DNA of 64,000 bases from Trogon surrucura (lineage: Eukaryota; Chordata; Aves; Trogoniformes; Trogonidae), in assembly GCA_020746105.1 (NCBI GenBank), contig CM036619.1, positions 7,637,942 to 7,701,941 on the forward strand, read 5' to 3'. Of this stretch, positions 32,452 to 45,562 are shown in pieces; position 1 is the stretch's first letter; the number at the start of each line of letters is the position of its first letter. The notes below the pieces were generated by a model, which worked only from the letters and a program-made list of their open reading frames with translations, made no database searches and was not told the origin of the DNA. Made by a program: the position numbers and the translations under genes.

Positions 32452-33028
32452 TGTACAATGATGACTGTCCTGGAGAGGAGCAGGTATGTATCACCATAAA
32501 GAGAGGAGCTAAGATGAGGGTACTGGAGGAAAAGGGGAGGGAAATAGGTTTGGGAAACGGTCAAAGGTGGCCCCGGCAGAGGAGGAGAAATGACAGCCTG
32601 GAACAGGTAGTCCCTGGAGGATGGCAGTCCAGGGAAGGGCCCACTCTAGAACAGGGAGACAGGGCAGGAGGGAGAAGCGACCGGGAGAGAGGGGCTGGGG
32701 TGGGCTGACTGCAACCTCCAGCCCCAACCCTGTGCCCCTCAGCAGGGAGAGGAATCAGGAGTGAAGGGGAAAGGCAAGACTAGGGGAAGGTATCGGGGGA
32801 GGGTGGGTTTTTTTCAATATTTTGTCTTTATTTCTCAATATCAGAATCTATTTTACTTCTGAATAAATTAAATTAATTTTCCCCATATAATCCTGTTTTG
32901 CTCATGATTGTAATTGGTAAGCAATGCTTTTCCAGTTCTCCTTTCTCCTCCCACTCTGTCGAGGAGGGGGAGTGAGAGGAGAAAAGCTGGGTGGGAGTTT
33001 AGCCCTTAGCCAGGGGTAACTCATCACA
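32452..33028 (+). mobile_element. Probable solo LTR, plus strand
   Basis: A GC-rich block (about 32,500-32,800) with 'ccaggggaag'-type segments, then an AT-rich block with AATAAA (32,862-32,867), then 'cctcccactctgtcgagg' and a 'cccttagccaggggtaac' end at 'catcaca' (33,028). The end resembles the 'ggggttaaaccaca' ends of the LTR family at 24.2 and 49.0 kb, while the GC-rich part differs, so it is a related but distinct LTR type. The left edge at TG 32,452 is tentative; it would give 577 bp. I could not find a convincing target duplication. Confidence 0.5.
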
Positions 33029-36000
33029 GTGTTACTCATCCCACATGTAGGAACAGAGAAAGTTTGATTTACCTTCCTCCAAAAGCCTCATAGTCTCAAA
33101 TTAGATAGCCAACCTCACCCTAGGCTATGAAAAACAGAAAAAAAAAAAGAGGAATTGAGGAGAGAATTAGTCTAATCATTATCAGAAAATGAAGGACAAT
33201 AAATGAATCCAAGGTCATGGCTTACCTTGTTCATCCAACTGTGCTCAGTTTCTCTTCCAAACTCCCCATCAGAATATCAGTGCCAATCCATTCAGAGTAA
33301 TCTTGCCTTGCCTTGAAAAACCAAAGTGTCTATTGTTATTGACAGTGGAAGATAGAAGAAAAAAAATGCTGCTAAAATTGAGATGACTTTGTTGGGTACA
33401 GCATAAGAAATGTCCCTAAAAAAGGAAACAATTCAGAACAAAGTGTATCCTTGCTTAATACTTTTTATTTCACATCTGAAAGGACACTGCTTGCACTTTG
33501 CCTGCACAATGTTCAACAAGTGTGTGAGAATGTGTACCGAGTCCTGCTGTCGAGGTCATCATTGTCTGCTCAGGAATACTTCTAATACTTCAGATATAGT
33601 TTGAAATCATAAAATACCTATTTCAGCCAAGGGGAGACTTGTGTTGATAGGTTGGAGGATCCTGATGTTTTCCCATATCACTTAGTGACATACCTGGAAA
33701 GAGGTTTCTCTGTGTTGATACCCAGCAGTCACAAGTATTTACACATGTGTACAAGCAGGTGTGAGGTTAAATCCCATTATGCATATTATGCAAGGCAAGT
33801 GATAGACCTAGACATATTTGTTTCCTAACTCTATAATTAGGCTCCCAAATGAGTGACTGCTGATTGCTTAGCACTTTTTAAAGCCTTAAGGCTGCTATTT
33901 TTGCAAAACTAATGAAAGTGGTTTCAGGGGAACTTTACACCTTGTACAGAATCTGAAACATTGAAATCCTCAAGAATTTTTTTTCCCTCTAACCAAAAAC
34001 AGAGATCTGGATCGACAGAAAGATAAAATGTAAAAATGTTTCAGAGAAGCTGTAGAATCTTAAAGTTTGAAGCCAGCATATAGGGCTCCAAAAATAAGAG
34101 TGGCTAACAGCATAAATTTGTGGTTTAATTTCTAGGTATCCAGAATACTACTTTTGTCTATCATTTTCTCATTTTCATTTATTTAGTCAGAAGTTTTTTG
34201 TGGACATTGATCTGGAAGTTTTTAAATGGGTGTCTTTCTATCACAGAACAGATATAGCAGGGCATAAGGCCTAAGCATTTTCAATGTCATATTTAGTGAC
34301 TCATGTTTCCTTAGAAGAATTGCAGAGTTACCATTTTGTTCAAGAAAGGACAAATATTCCTGATATTTAGACTTGTGAACTGTAGTGAGCTTCAGAGGCC
34401 ATGCACTGCAGATTTTTCTGTCTTCTTCCAGGTCAAAAATAAAAACCCTGGCATGTTTTGGTTTTGGCATTCATTTATTTATTGCTTGACACCTCTAGAA
34501 GTTAAGACCAATAATTACACAGGAACTGCCAGACAGAATCAGTCCAGCAATCCCTCTAATTCAATTCTGTCTGCAGGGAAGACCAGTACTAGAATAAGAA
34601 GGTACAAAAAGCCCTACAGCAGGCAGCTATGGAATAAATTGCCTTCTTTTGTAATATATGTTATAATAAGAAGGATATCAGTGATATCTAGCCAAGGGTC
34701 TATATATTTGGTAGAGTTATTCCCTGCCTTATTTTTGTCATCAGTGTTCCTGGAAATTAAGAGAAGGAACACAAACGAGAATGCCCAGTGCAAGTGCCTC
34801 TGACCTTTGGAAATAATTGGATGTGGATCCAAACCTGGCAGCCCTATCATGTACTAAGTCTCTTAAAATCATTCTATCCATCAGCAAGACAAGGAAAGAA
34901 AAACATGGAAGAAAAGGTCACATTAGCAGGAAGCAGCTGACATGATTCCACGAAGTTCATTTTATTTAGTGGGACCAGTTTCTGCTTTTCAAATTCCAAA
35001 CCCATGCCAAAATTTTATAGCACAAACATTCAGAGGATTTCCCTCTTAGACATATACTGTATCAGGGTGACATTTTAAAAATTATATGCAAGGAGTTACA
35101 CTCATGTGACTGTAAATAGTGGTCTAATTCCCCAGAGACAGCACTAAACTCTTACTACATCCTCTGCAAACAGTACCGCAAGGCGCTGCAGATTGGGTCT
35201 ACAGTGTACACACACATAAACCTCCTTGCTTTAGTAGAAAGGCTGAAGCATTTATTAGAGGAAAAGATTATAATGATGCAGTTTAAACACTACTAACTAA
35301 ACAGAAATTGATAGGGAAAAAAATCAGCTTAATAAGAGGCAAGTGGTTCCTTCACCACACTGATAGCAATGCTCCTGCCATTAAAGAAAAATCTATTTCT
35401 GTTTCCACAGCTCTTTGCTTCTTAGACACTTAAAGAAAAGGGATTTCCTGTGCTGCTCAGATCTCTTGTGTACCCCAAAATACTCCTTCTATTTTTGAAC
35501 AGGTACACAAAGCGTTGAATAATGAGCCACAAATCTTCTGAAAGAGATGTGTAGATAGTAGGGTGGAGGTAGCACAGAAGCATTTATAGCTGTATTACTG
35601 CTGGGGTGCAGACACTTGGAGGCCTTCTCTGAGGCCAGAATATTCATTGAAATGGGAATCTTGCAGGTACAGAACTAAACCTTCCTTCAACCAGGTTGCA
35701 GTCTGAACTGGAAATGTGTGAGAAGAACGGAAAAGCAGATCAGAAGAGCATCAGATAGACAGGAAATCTTCGAGGATCCTGCCAGTATGCCCCATTGACT
35801 GTATTACTTCTCATCATCGAGGAGATTTATGGTTTTTTTCCAGCAACCCATTTACAGGAAAGTTCTGAGTGCAGTGGGACTATGCATGCAGGGAGACTAG
35901 CTGTGTTCTCACACGGCTGGTAATAAATGGTGAGAAACCTCCCAGATCAAACTCCCCATTAAGAAATACGAACTGAAGGTTGAGATCTTCATCTATACAC

Positions 36001-38866
36001 CTCTGATTCTCCAGACACATTGCAGGTGAAAGAATAAAACCAAACTCAACCATCTAAGAGCATCTTTTGCAAAACTCCTGGGTTTTGTCTTCCTGATCTG
36101 CTTGTATATAGATCACTGCATCCAAATACTTACAAAACCTAGCTGTTCCACTGGCCTCAAAGAACTGCTTCTGAATAACTGCCTCATCTCTGCAGATGGA
36201 GAAAAAACATCACCAAAAGAAATCTACAAATGATTTTCTCCCCAGGTTTTAACCCAACATCTTAACAAATAAAGACAGATCCACGAGAATTTTGTCTGTC
36301 ACGCACCCCTCTGAACACCACGAATTCTCCCCACAGCGTCTTTCTGATAAGAAGAGGCATGTAGTCTTTGGTTCCCTCAAGTAAACAAAAAAATCTCTTT
36401 TTGCAACTAAGTTATGGGAGTTGAGTAGTATGTATTCTCAAGCAAATTTCTCCAGATCAGTCTACTGAGTTAAGGTTTGTTTGGTTCTGTGGTTTTTTTT
36501 CCCCCTTTCCACAGTATTTTTTTGGAGACAAATTAGTCTCAGGAAATGTTGATGTGTTTGAAGACGCTTTACAAGCAGAAAGAAAAATTCATCAGTCACA
36601 TTACTTGCTCTGAATCATTCAGCCAGCTCTACTACTGACAACTTGGAGTTCATCCAAAGGGTCCACACTCCATATTCTGTTCAGGAGCAAACACTCTCTA
36701 AAGAAATGTTTTTGAATGTTAATGACTCATTTGCCTTCTGTAACCAGCTACACGTGTCTATAGAAATCACACAAAGTTTAAGATTCAGTTGCCTCACAGC
36801 TTTAATGCAACATCATACATCATACTTTCAGATGCAGCAATCTGTCTCATCCTAATTCTGAGACTGCTAAGAACATCCCTACTAAGTCTATAAATCACAG
36901 CACAGGTGCAGTCATCTGTCACACAACGGCTGGATCGGAGCTGCGTAAGCTTCTCCTTTGCGGTGCTGCCAATGCACCTCAGAAACGACTGCCAGCTAGA
37001 ACCGACAGAAATACACGGGTTTTTTTTTCAATCATAACATGGCTTTTTTATTGTGAAGAGATAGTTTTTCAAAATTTCTGGATGAGAAAAAAAATAAAAT
37101 TGTTGCTTTGTTGTTGGTTTGGGATTTTTTTTTGACAAGGATAAAAACCTGTCTTGCAAAGCCCGGGTGCAACAAAATCATCAGGGATTCTTAGTTTTGA
37201 ATGAATGGGGTTTGCATTTAGGAGGAATGGGATCTGCATTTGAAGAGTCTACATTACTTATTCCTGTATAAGGCAGTTTTGATCACATTTTAAAGCAGAT
37301 CTTCATTCCTTGCATGACTTTCTTGAGAGACATGAAAAATTTCGGAGGAACACAGAATTTATGTTTTTGGCAAATATTTCATTCCGTGCTAACGAGGCTT
37401 TGCGATGTGCTGAAACTAAACCCAAATGCAGAACTACTCTCTTACACATTCAGACTGATGATTTGGACTCATTTCTCCATCTCTGGTGACCTGGCTTTAG
37501 GCAAATCAGACAAAGACTCTCTCCTTGTTCCTCTCAGTGGAGCAACTTCATTTCTCGTGCTTTACAGAGAGGCTGCCCCATCCTACGCTGTAGAAATTAA
37601 TAATAGATATTCGTCAGCAAAGGACTGTGAATAAGGCTCAGCTCACCTAATTGTAATAATCTAATTGAGTCTTCTAGGCATCTCTTGCAGAAAATTCACT
37701 CTATAGGGGAAGTCTAAACAGAAATAAAGGGGTTTGTCTGTCTCCATGGGCAGATAATAACTCCATAGTTGGCTTCATCCAAGTGAAACATACATGGTAA
37801 AATACAGGAAGCAAAACCTCTAGATTTACTTCCAAAGATAGTAATTAATATAAGGAAGGGATTGAAATGCTCAGCCACTTTAAGTTATAAACAAGAAATA
37901 ACTTTCCCTTTGGATTACTCTTTGCTCTTGCTGATTTCTATGATGGAAGTACTCTGGTGGTTATACGGACACAATTTTCCCACACTTTGGTAGCATTCTA
38001 CTTTCCCTAGAGAATTCATCCTATGGGTAAAAAAAAGAGCTTGTACTCTTCCTTTCTTTAGAGTAGGAATATTTAGGAAAAAAAAAGCAGTTCATAACAC
38101 ATATATAAAATATGTTGATCACATCTGTACAGCCTAGAGTGGCTCATCTAGAGCTATATAATGAAATGTCTTTCAAGCTTCTAGTTTATTCCCTGAAAGA
38201 GAATGAAATGTATAACTAGGTTTAATTTTTCATAAAACCTTTCTGGAATATTTTTATGTGCAAGATAATAAGTTCCTTTCCAAAAAGGAAAAAATGAAAG
38301 GTGAGACAGCAATGAAAATGAAACTTCGTGTGTCCTAGAAGTCTTTTTCTAGGTCACTACACGAGGGCAGGGACATTACAAAGGCAAAAGAAACATTTGC
38401 ACATTTCTTCCAGAATTCCCAGATGTGTCCTCTCAGCACAAAACACCTCATTATATTCTTGCAGCATTATGTGCATGTGTGGAGGGTATCAAGGTATTCA
38501 TACCATTGCTGGGAACTACCGAACAGTTTCTCGCATCACATTGTTCATCCCCCTAGACAGCAGCCCTGGTCTTATTCCCTGCTAACGTCCTGAATAGTCG
38601 GCTAAACACCTGCTACAGCATATGATTAAATTGCACTGTGTTGGTGTTAAATCTGCAGTGCCAGGAGGGGCACTGCAGATGTTTCTTTTAAACTAATCAG
38701 AAGGGAGAAATATGATATGTACAGTACAACAAATATCTCCAGTGTACTCTTTGAAGCGCTGACATAGGCATCTTCCAAAAATTCTATGTGTGCTCTTGTC
38801 TGTAACATCTAGAGGCCACATCCAGAACATATCCAAAAGGTAATAGTTTTCCTTATTCCTAACAAT
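33029..38866. other. Long unique stretch, no gene recognised
   Basis: A 5.8-kb stretch without recognised CR1 or LTR. The longest ORF (34,336-34,803, 155 codons) has no identifiable domain and an odd mix of residues, and I treat it as chance. A strong 12-bp hairpin lies at 38,651-38,680. T-rich runs occur at 36,493-36,505 and 37,020-37,030. Confidence 0.5.
38651..38680. other. Perfect 12-bp inverted repeat (hairpin)
   Basis: The left arm ATCTGCAGTGCC (38,651-38,662) and right arm GGCACTGCAGAT (38,669-38,680) are perfect reverse complements around a 6-base AGGAGG loop. No T-run directly follows, and no repeat family is recognised. It is too short for a miRNA precursor unless imperfect pairing extends it. 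Confidence 0.85.
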
Positions 38867-38962
38867 TCACAGAATCACAGAATCACAGAATCACAGAATG
38901 CTAGGGGTTGGAAGGGACCTCAAAAGATCATCTAGTCCAGCCCCACTGCCAGAGCAGAATCA
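38867..38962 (-). mobile_element. CR1 3' end with octamer array, minus strand
   Basis: Four tandem copies of the TCACAGAA-type octamer (the antisense CR1 tail) at 38,867-38,898, then 'ggttggaagggacctc', 'aaaagatcatctagtcc' and 'cactgccagagcag'. It is truncated within the 3' UTR and carries no coding sequence. The long clean octamer array suggests a fairly recent copy. Confidence 0.93.
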
Positions 38963-41900
38963 CTTATTAATATTATTATTAATGATTTTCCAGACTTTCA
39001 TATTCTAGATAGAATTTTATTTATTTATTTCAATTCTATTTTATTTCAAACTATTCCTTTATTGATAATGTCTTAATAAGTCTTACTGGTAATTTTATAT
39101 TTCGAATATTTAGCCTTAGTAAAATTTTGTTCCATTCAGAGTCTTCTGATGGTATGATGCTCAGGGCATAACTCTGTTGGGCAACTGTGTTCACTCTCTT
39201 TATCACAGGTTATAAATGGAAATAAGTGGGGAAAAAAAAATGTCTACTATTATATATCCAAACAGATTATTCCTCATTTGGTTTTAGCAGAACATCCATT
39301 ATATGCAGCTTAATTTGATCCCCGAAGTTAGACCTAACTTCAAACTCCAAGTGCTAATACTGTGAATCGTGAAATCCTGTAGCTCAATTCTGTCTAAGTT
39401 TTTGGCTTTACCCTTCCGGGATGGAATCTGGGCTCTGCTGAAGCCAAATCCAAGACAATCCCTGTTTGTCAGAGGCACAGTGTTATTCCCACAGAACAGT
39501 GCAGCAGGAGACAAGCTGAAGTTGCCTAAAGTGTGACGTTGCCTAAAGTGTGACGTCGCCTCTCTTTCATTCCCCTCCATGAAAAGTATCAGCTCACCCA
39601 AGCGAGGTTTTCACTCTCAGGTGCTTAGAACAGACCACAGAGGAGGCAGATGAGTCACCTAGATCTACTCACTTTGCTACGTTCAAGCTGAATCATTTGA
39701 AACCTTTCCATAACATCTTTGATGCTTCTTTAAGATGAAAACTTCTCCCACACCCACGCGAAAGTATTGAAACACACCTCAGTGTACTGTGTCAGGAAGA
39801 GACATGACTTATGCCCTCCTAGCAATGTAAGTGGATTAAACACCAGTAGGGACACCATAATTTTAGCAGAATTCACAAGTATACTTACTCAAACACGGAC
39901 TTTCTTAGTTTGGGTGTTCAAATACAGGTGTTAAAGTGATTTCAGAAGCAATGAGAGTCCTTAAGATGTGTGAAGTGGAATCTATTTAACTAAATATGAC
40001 TATTTATAGAGTTAGACTTTTACCTCTAAGCAAGTCACTCTGGGATGACTTCGCAGCCAGCAAAGAGCTAGTCAGTAGAGTTAATGTAGTTCCTGGCATG
40101 ATTCATCTCACCCTAAAGGAGAGAGCTGCATTTGACCAGATGAATCATAGACTAATCTCCATATACTGTATCGATCAGGTCACCACTGACTATAATAAAA
40201 GTCTAGGCAAGTGGTAGACACCTAATGTTAGGTCAGATGAATCATCTCTAACTAGCAGGCTTCCAGTTTAACACATGGTCATTATCTGAGATCCTCCTAA
40301 TGCTCTCCTAGGAATATCAAGGGCTCTGAGTTCCTTAGAGGAGATGAAGGTACATCCACATAGATCTACCAGAAATGGGAGGTAAAGGAGATAATGGGGT
40401 TATGTCTTTGTCTAGGTGAAGGAGATATGGAGGATTGTGGAAGAACTTAGCTGACCTTTCTGTGGTTTTACGGGTAAAGACTAAGTGGTCTGAGGCCAGA
40501 TCTCTGCAATAAGGAAAGGAAAGGTCCTGTACACTGAACTTAGGTAGTCATCACAGAGGTGAGTGACAAACCCTTCATCTGCTGCAAGAATCAACAAGCT
40601 TGTTTTGTAGACTGTGTTTAAAGGAACTCTATGGTCAGGAGGTGTAATGGCAAGAGATTGATGCTTCAATTAAGGTTAGCATTACAGCACCCACTCTGCT
40701 GAGAACACACAGCAGAATGATTCATTGACAGTAAAATCCAGAAGTGTTCTAGGTATTTATTGTGTTTCAACCTTTTTAGAATCAGACATTTACCACAGCA
40801 GATATTACATAATAACACTTTGGATACCAAATTAAAATATTGAAAGGGAACTTCATAGCAAAATGAAAAAAATTAAAATATTTGATTCTGCAAATGTCAA
40901 AAGGTCAGAATTTTCCTCCTGGGTCTTCTTCTGAAAGAGAATCCCTGAAAAAGAGTCTGAAAAACCTGATATGCAAAACATATCAAATCACAGTGTGTTC
41001 TGACAGGAAAAGTTTTCATCAAGCTCTTACTGAACTTCTTTGATGTTTGCATATTTGTATAACTCTCTTTCTAATATGTAAGCTTGTTAAATTATTGTGA
41101 GTTAAAATGAATGTTATTGTTAAGGACGACTTACAGACATCTCTCAGGTAGGCTGGCAGCTTGCAAAGCCAGCTTTATTCTGGCCTATTTATGTAGCATT
41201 TTAATTTTGACTAATTACTACCTGTGACATTTAAGCAAGACTTGTTCCAAGTAAGTCTGTGAGTCTGGACTTAGTGCATTTAGAGGGAGTGGGTGGCGAA
41301 AAAACCCTGAAATCTGTAACGACCTAAGTTAATTCAAGCGGGAGATCTGTGTTTTCTGATTACTCCACGTATAAAGGAAATCCAGTGTCTGAGATTAATG
41401 GTTACAAATACTTCTATGGATATCGGACATCTAAGAAAAGACCTTACTAGGAGATTGAAGTGCTGAAACAACAGATAAGCCCTGTGAAGGATAAAATACA
41501 TAATACTGAAGAAGAGATGAAAGGAACAGAGAGGCTTTCAGCCCAACTGGATATTTCTGAGCTTAGAAACAGTACTTCATGATTTGTGAAAATTGAAGAA
41601 AAGAAGAAAAAAAATCTGATTTGTTTGCACTGGAAAAATAATTTTAAATACCCCCTAGTGAAAATACCCTCTGAAGTATAAGAGATTCCAAAGGATTCCA
41701 TTGATGTCTGGACTAGTAGAAGCATAACAGTTCCTTTTTTTCTAGTTCTTCCATACCTTCTGTGTATCTGCGTAGTGGGTTCGTATCATCAAGAGCAAGA
41801 GACAAATAATAAGATCTGCACCCATGCAACAGTTCAGAAGGAATAACATTTGTCTGCTGCCTGTTCAGCCCAATAAGAATGGCATATCTGAGGTTCCATT

Positions 41901-43111
41901 ACACTGATGGCTTTCCCACGTTACAATTCCTGGCACAGCTGCCCCAGTCCAAACCACTAGCACAGACAGGCACAACTCCTGCTCGTACAAAGTTTACAGC
42001 TGCTCTCATTGCAGAAAGCAGCCGAGCTCCTGTCATCTCAGCTGCAGTGACTCAAGCCACTGCTGCCCTTTTGGAGTGGTGCAGTTTAATGAGGCAACAG
42101 CAGCCAGCTGTTAATTACCAATGCCAAGCTCTAACATGGACAGCACCTTCCTTTTGAAACAGTGCAAAAAAAAAAGTAATTTAAAAATAGAGAAAATAAA
42201 GCCACACTGGTGAAAAAATACTCACTAGGTCAGCAGTAAGTTGTCTCCAGTCATGAGTCTGCACTTCTTTTGTACAGGCAGAGATCCTGCTTCCAGAATC
42301 AAGGTTCATCTCATCGCTTAACTCCTTTCAAGTCTTAGATTATTTTTTTATTTTTCCTCAGATGTTTGTTGGGTGCAAGCAGCCAAGCTTGGAACTGAGT
42401 ATTCAGATGATATTTTGCTTAGAGTAAACATCTAGGAATCAGGATACATAAACTAGATTTATACTAAAAAATTAAATGTGCTTGGGACCTTTCCCTGGCA
42501 CTGAGGCAACTGGACGTTGAAAGGGCTACTCTAAAGTGTCCAAACTACGTCATTCTGTCACACTCTAGGAAAGCGTAGTTGCTTACTAGGACTGGTTGCT
42601 TGCCGGTGTTAATTACTGAGCTGTGATGAAGAATGGTTTGGGACAGTGCTGGTGGACTAACAGGATATCAGGAACAATTCCAACAATTTAACAAGATAGG
42701 CAGTTGAGTTGCAATGCCAAAAGACATTTCCTGGCTCGATTTAATTTGCTAGCATAAAGGTAGTCCCATATTCTCAATTCTTGATGCACAGACCCTTGTG
42801 TGTCATGGCGTGTCTTGCTTGGTTGGTGGGAGTTGGATGCTACACCTGCTTTAGGAAGCCATGCAGTGCTCAGCCTACGTTGCAGACTCTGCTCCTGGTC
42901 CTGCACCACTTCTGAAAAGGGAAAGGCTTATTCTGCTCCAGCTGCAATCTGGTCCTGAGGGCTGAAAACTCAGAAACAGTAGAAGTCCCTGAGGGCATCT
43001 TCCAGAGACTTTTTGTTTGATTTCACCTGAATCTGGTTTGCACACTTGAGGACTCCTCTGGGATTCAAAACACAGGGCAGGAAACGAGGATGACTGGAAG
43101 AACTGCTTCCA
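38963..43111. other. Unique stretch, no gene recognised
   Basis: A 4.1-kb stretch with a 17-base tandem duplication at 39,521-39,554 and a patch at 41,879-42,160 that looks like a conserved regulatory element. ORFs up to 100 codons lack domains. Nothing else is supported. Confidence 0.5.
39521..39554 (+). repeat. 17-bp tandem duplication
   Basis: GTTGCCTAAAGTGTGAC occurs twice in direct tandem. The second copy continues into TGACGTCG, close to a cAMP-response element half. Confidence 0.9.
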
Positions 43112-43288
43112 GTGGGTTGAGCGTGGTGCTTGAAACACCAAAGGTCGCGGGTTTGATTTCCGTTCGGTTCTCACGTGTTGCCTGACCTAGTCGAGAGGTG
43201 GCATCCCTGCCCACAACAGGGAGGTTGGATTAAATGATCTCTAAGGTCCCTTCCAACCTAGGCCATTCTATGATCCTATGATTCTATG
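43112..43288 (+). mobile_element. tRNA-Ile-derived SINE with CR1-type tail (TguSINE1-like)
   Basis: The head (43,112-43,171) resembles the body of tRNA-Ile: 'gttgagcgtggtgct' (A-box and anticodon-stem side), 'ccaaaggtcgcgggtt' (variable and T arm), and a B-box-like GGGTTTGATTTCC (43,149-43,161). The first dozen or so tRNA bases are missing or diverged. The tail (about 43,180-43,288) is a CR1 3' end: 'gggaggttggattaaatg', 'aaggtcccttccaacct', 'aggccattctatgatc' and octamers ending at 43,288. Such SINEs are transcribed by RNA polymerase III from the internal A and B boxes and copied in trans by CR1 enzymes (family knowledge). The tail most resembles the CR1 at 30,780-31,557. TguSINE1 of passerine birds has this architecture. 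Confidence 0.8.
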
Positions 43289-45562
43289 AAAACTGCATTT
43301 CAGATACTAATTCAAGTGCTAGAGATACCTACAGACATCCAGGTCCAAATAAAAGTGTTCTTTTCCTGAATTTTTGTGCCTAATTTCAAGTGTTCCTGTT
43401 TCGAGTTCTGATTGATGTATTCTGTTATGATCAAACTCTTTGATTCTTTGTGCATTTTTTTTTTCTTGTAATACACTGCTAATGGTAAGACATCTATAAG
43501 CCTGATTCATCATAAACACTAAAAATCCCAAAATTTTTATACCCGTAGAATACTGGATTGCTGACTTCACCCTTACTGTGATTGACTATTGACACATAGT
43601 TATTAATCTAAGCTTTTATTTCTTTCTATTGTCAATGTAAAAATAGCTTTTTTGAAAAACATTTTTCAGTCCTTGTGGTTAGTTTGCCAGTTAGACAGAG
43701 ATGGTAGGGCTCAACTCATCTCTGGGGCAGTAATTCTTTATTTTGATACCATATACGAACAAAACCAAAAGCCCCACTAAGTAATTGACAAGATCAGTTG
43801 CATTTTTTTCATGCAAGGCAATCCCATTAACAACACTGTGAGGGGTCTTTCAGGGTTGGAAGGTGTCTCACTGTTGATAAGGCGAAAGTGCGTAACTGCT
43901 TTCTGATTTTCTGATTGCAAATGCACAGTGAACCGGCAGGGCTGACAGGGGCCTACAAACCCCTTACCAACATGTTTTTGGAACATAAGCATTCGCTTTG
44001 GATGTGCCGCTTGTGCCATGACAGTGCCTCAGGTGTGTGTAGGTGGAGCTGCCCTCTGCCACAATCAAACTCATCAACTCTCTCGCATCGGTCGTGGGTA
44101 AGAGGCTGCAGCCCTGGCAGAAAGAAGCAGCTGCTGAAAAGCCTGATGCTTTCCCCTGACCACGAAAACTTATATTAAATTATTATTTTTAAAATACACA
44201 ATCCATATAGGAAAAGTGTGTATACTTCAATCTCAGAAACAGAGGTTGAAAGTCCCATCTACTGACCAACTATCCTCTAATCTGGAAGGATGACTCAGAT
44301 TATGGGGCTCATTTTGCTTCTTGGCTCCTTGGTCAGTTTTTCAGGTCACAGTTGTGAGGTTTGTTTCTTCAGGCAAAAGAGAGAGAATAAAAATATGTAC
44401 ACTTAGAGGTGATCATCTCCCGCCAGTAGCCTTCGGTATCACAAGATTCACAATAAATTCTGACTATTATGTGTTTAATTTTAAATCCATTTGACCTCAT
44501 TCCATGCTTACAAATGACCAAACACTTCAGTTACTCTCTTCCTTATGAATTATCTTTCTATATAGTCTATAGTCACATCAGCAGGACCAAATTTTCACCC
44601 AAGTATGATCTTCTAGAAACTACTTTTTACATGACTTCTGCCTGAAAAAAAAATAAATATATAATACTACTAGGTGGAACTACTCAGAATAGTGGGACCT
44701 GAAATTGGTAATAAATGTTTGCAGTCTCACACTTAAATCTTTGTAAGACTATATATGTCATTCACACTAGAACAGCCATCTACGTCTCTGGGGGCTGAGG
44801 AAAATGCATAGCAGTTTATGGTTGGTTTTGGGGTTTGGGGTTTTTTTATTATTTTTTTTCCAGAAGGCTTCAATTTACTACTTCTCCTGGGAAGAAAAAA
44901 GCATTTTCAAAGGCAAAAAAATGTAAGGAAGTTAAGCTCTTATTACCTTCTCAGAAAGTTACCATTTAAGTAGGACGATTTACTTAATAGGCATATTTTA
45001 CTTGAATCTTTGTCGATTGGCTTCTTTAAGTCCTTAAAAACATTGTCTGCTCTTAGAATTAATTCTGATGAAACATAAAAAAAAGGGCCAGGACACTTCA
45101 GTCATTACCTCTCAAAACACTGCAGTCACATTAATGCAAGCTACACTGTTTTCAGCTGCTACTACAGTACACAAGCTTATTTTTATAAGGTTGCTAGGCA
45201 GTTAAACCACTTTGAAAGAAAGGAACTATCTGTGTGAAAGCATGTACAACACAGTTATTGATGGAATACTAAACAAAAAAAGAACATGCAAGAGCTAAAT
45301 CTGGAGGTATTTACTGGTGCACAACTATTGTACTCCAGCAACGCCGACATTTCAGTCTGCAGTTTTCAACAGCCACTGTCATATAATTTAAGTCGCAAAA
45401 TCAAAACTGTTGGTGGCTTTCGACCCAAGAGGTAGGGGAGAAGTTGATTTTAAATGAGTACTTTTCTTTCCTCCAACTTTCTAAGTCTCACAAGTACATA
45501 GTAAGTTATAGTCCCTTCGTCCTGGAAGAGGAATTCCTCACTTTTGATGCAGAACTGCAGAA
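43289..45562. other. Unique stretch, no gene recognised
   Basis: No repeat family is recognised. A 38-codon ORF with a signal-peptide-like start lies at 44,290-44,406. T/G-rich sequence occurs at 44,822-44,862. Confidence 0.45.
44290..44406 (+). other. Signal-peptide-like mini-ORF with possible splice donor
   Basis: Thirty-eight codons starting MTQIMGLILLLGSLVSFSG, then HSCEVCFF and a basic end. The first 19 residues have a hydrophobic core and small residues before a possible cleavage site. A CAG|GTCACA donor-like sequence (junction 44,344/44,345) falls just at the end of that core, where many signal-peptide exons stop. There is no downstream exon or family match that I can see. Chance is quite possible. 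Confidence 0.15.

Noticed and set aside
34336..34803. 155-codon plus-strand ORF
   Set aside because: No recognisable domain. The 'QLWNKLPSFV' stretch recalls the CR1 C-terminus, but the surrounding DNA does not follow CR1 order, so I take it as coincidence.
38867..38898. Regular octamer array that could be mistaken for a CRISPR or satellite array
   Set aside because: It is the antisense CR1 3' tail; units are 8 bases with no spacers, and the genome is a vertebrate one.
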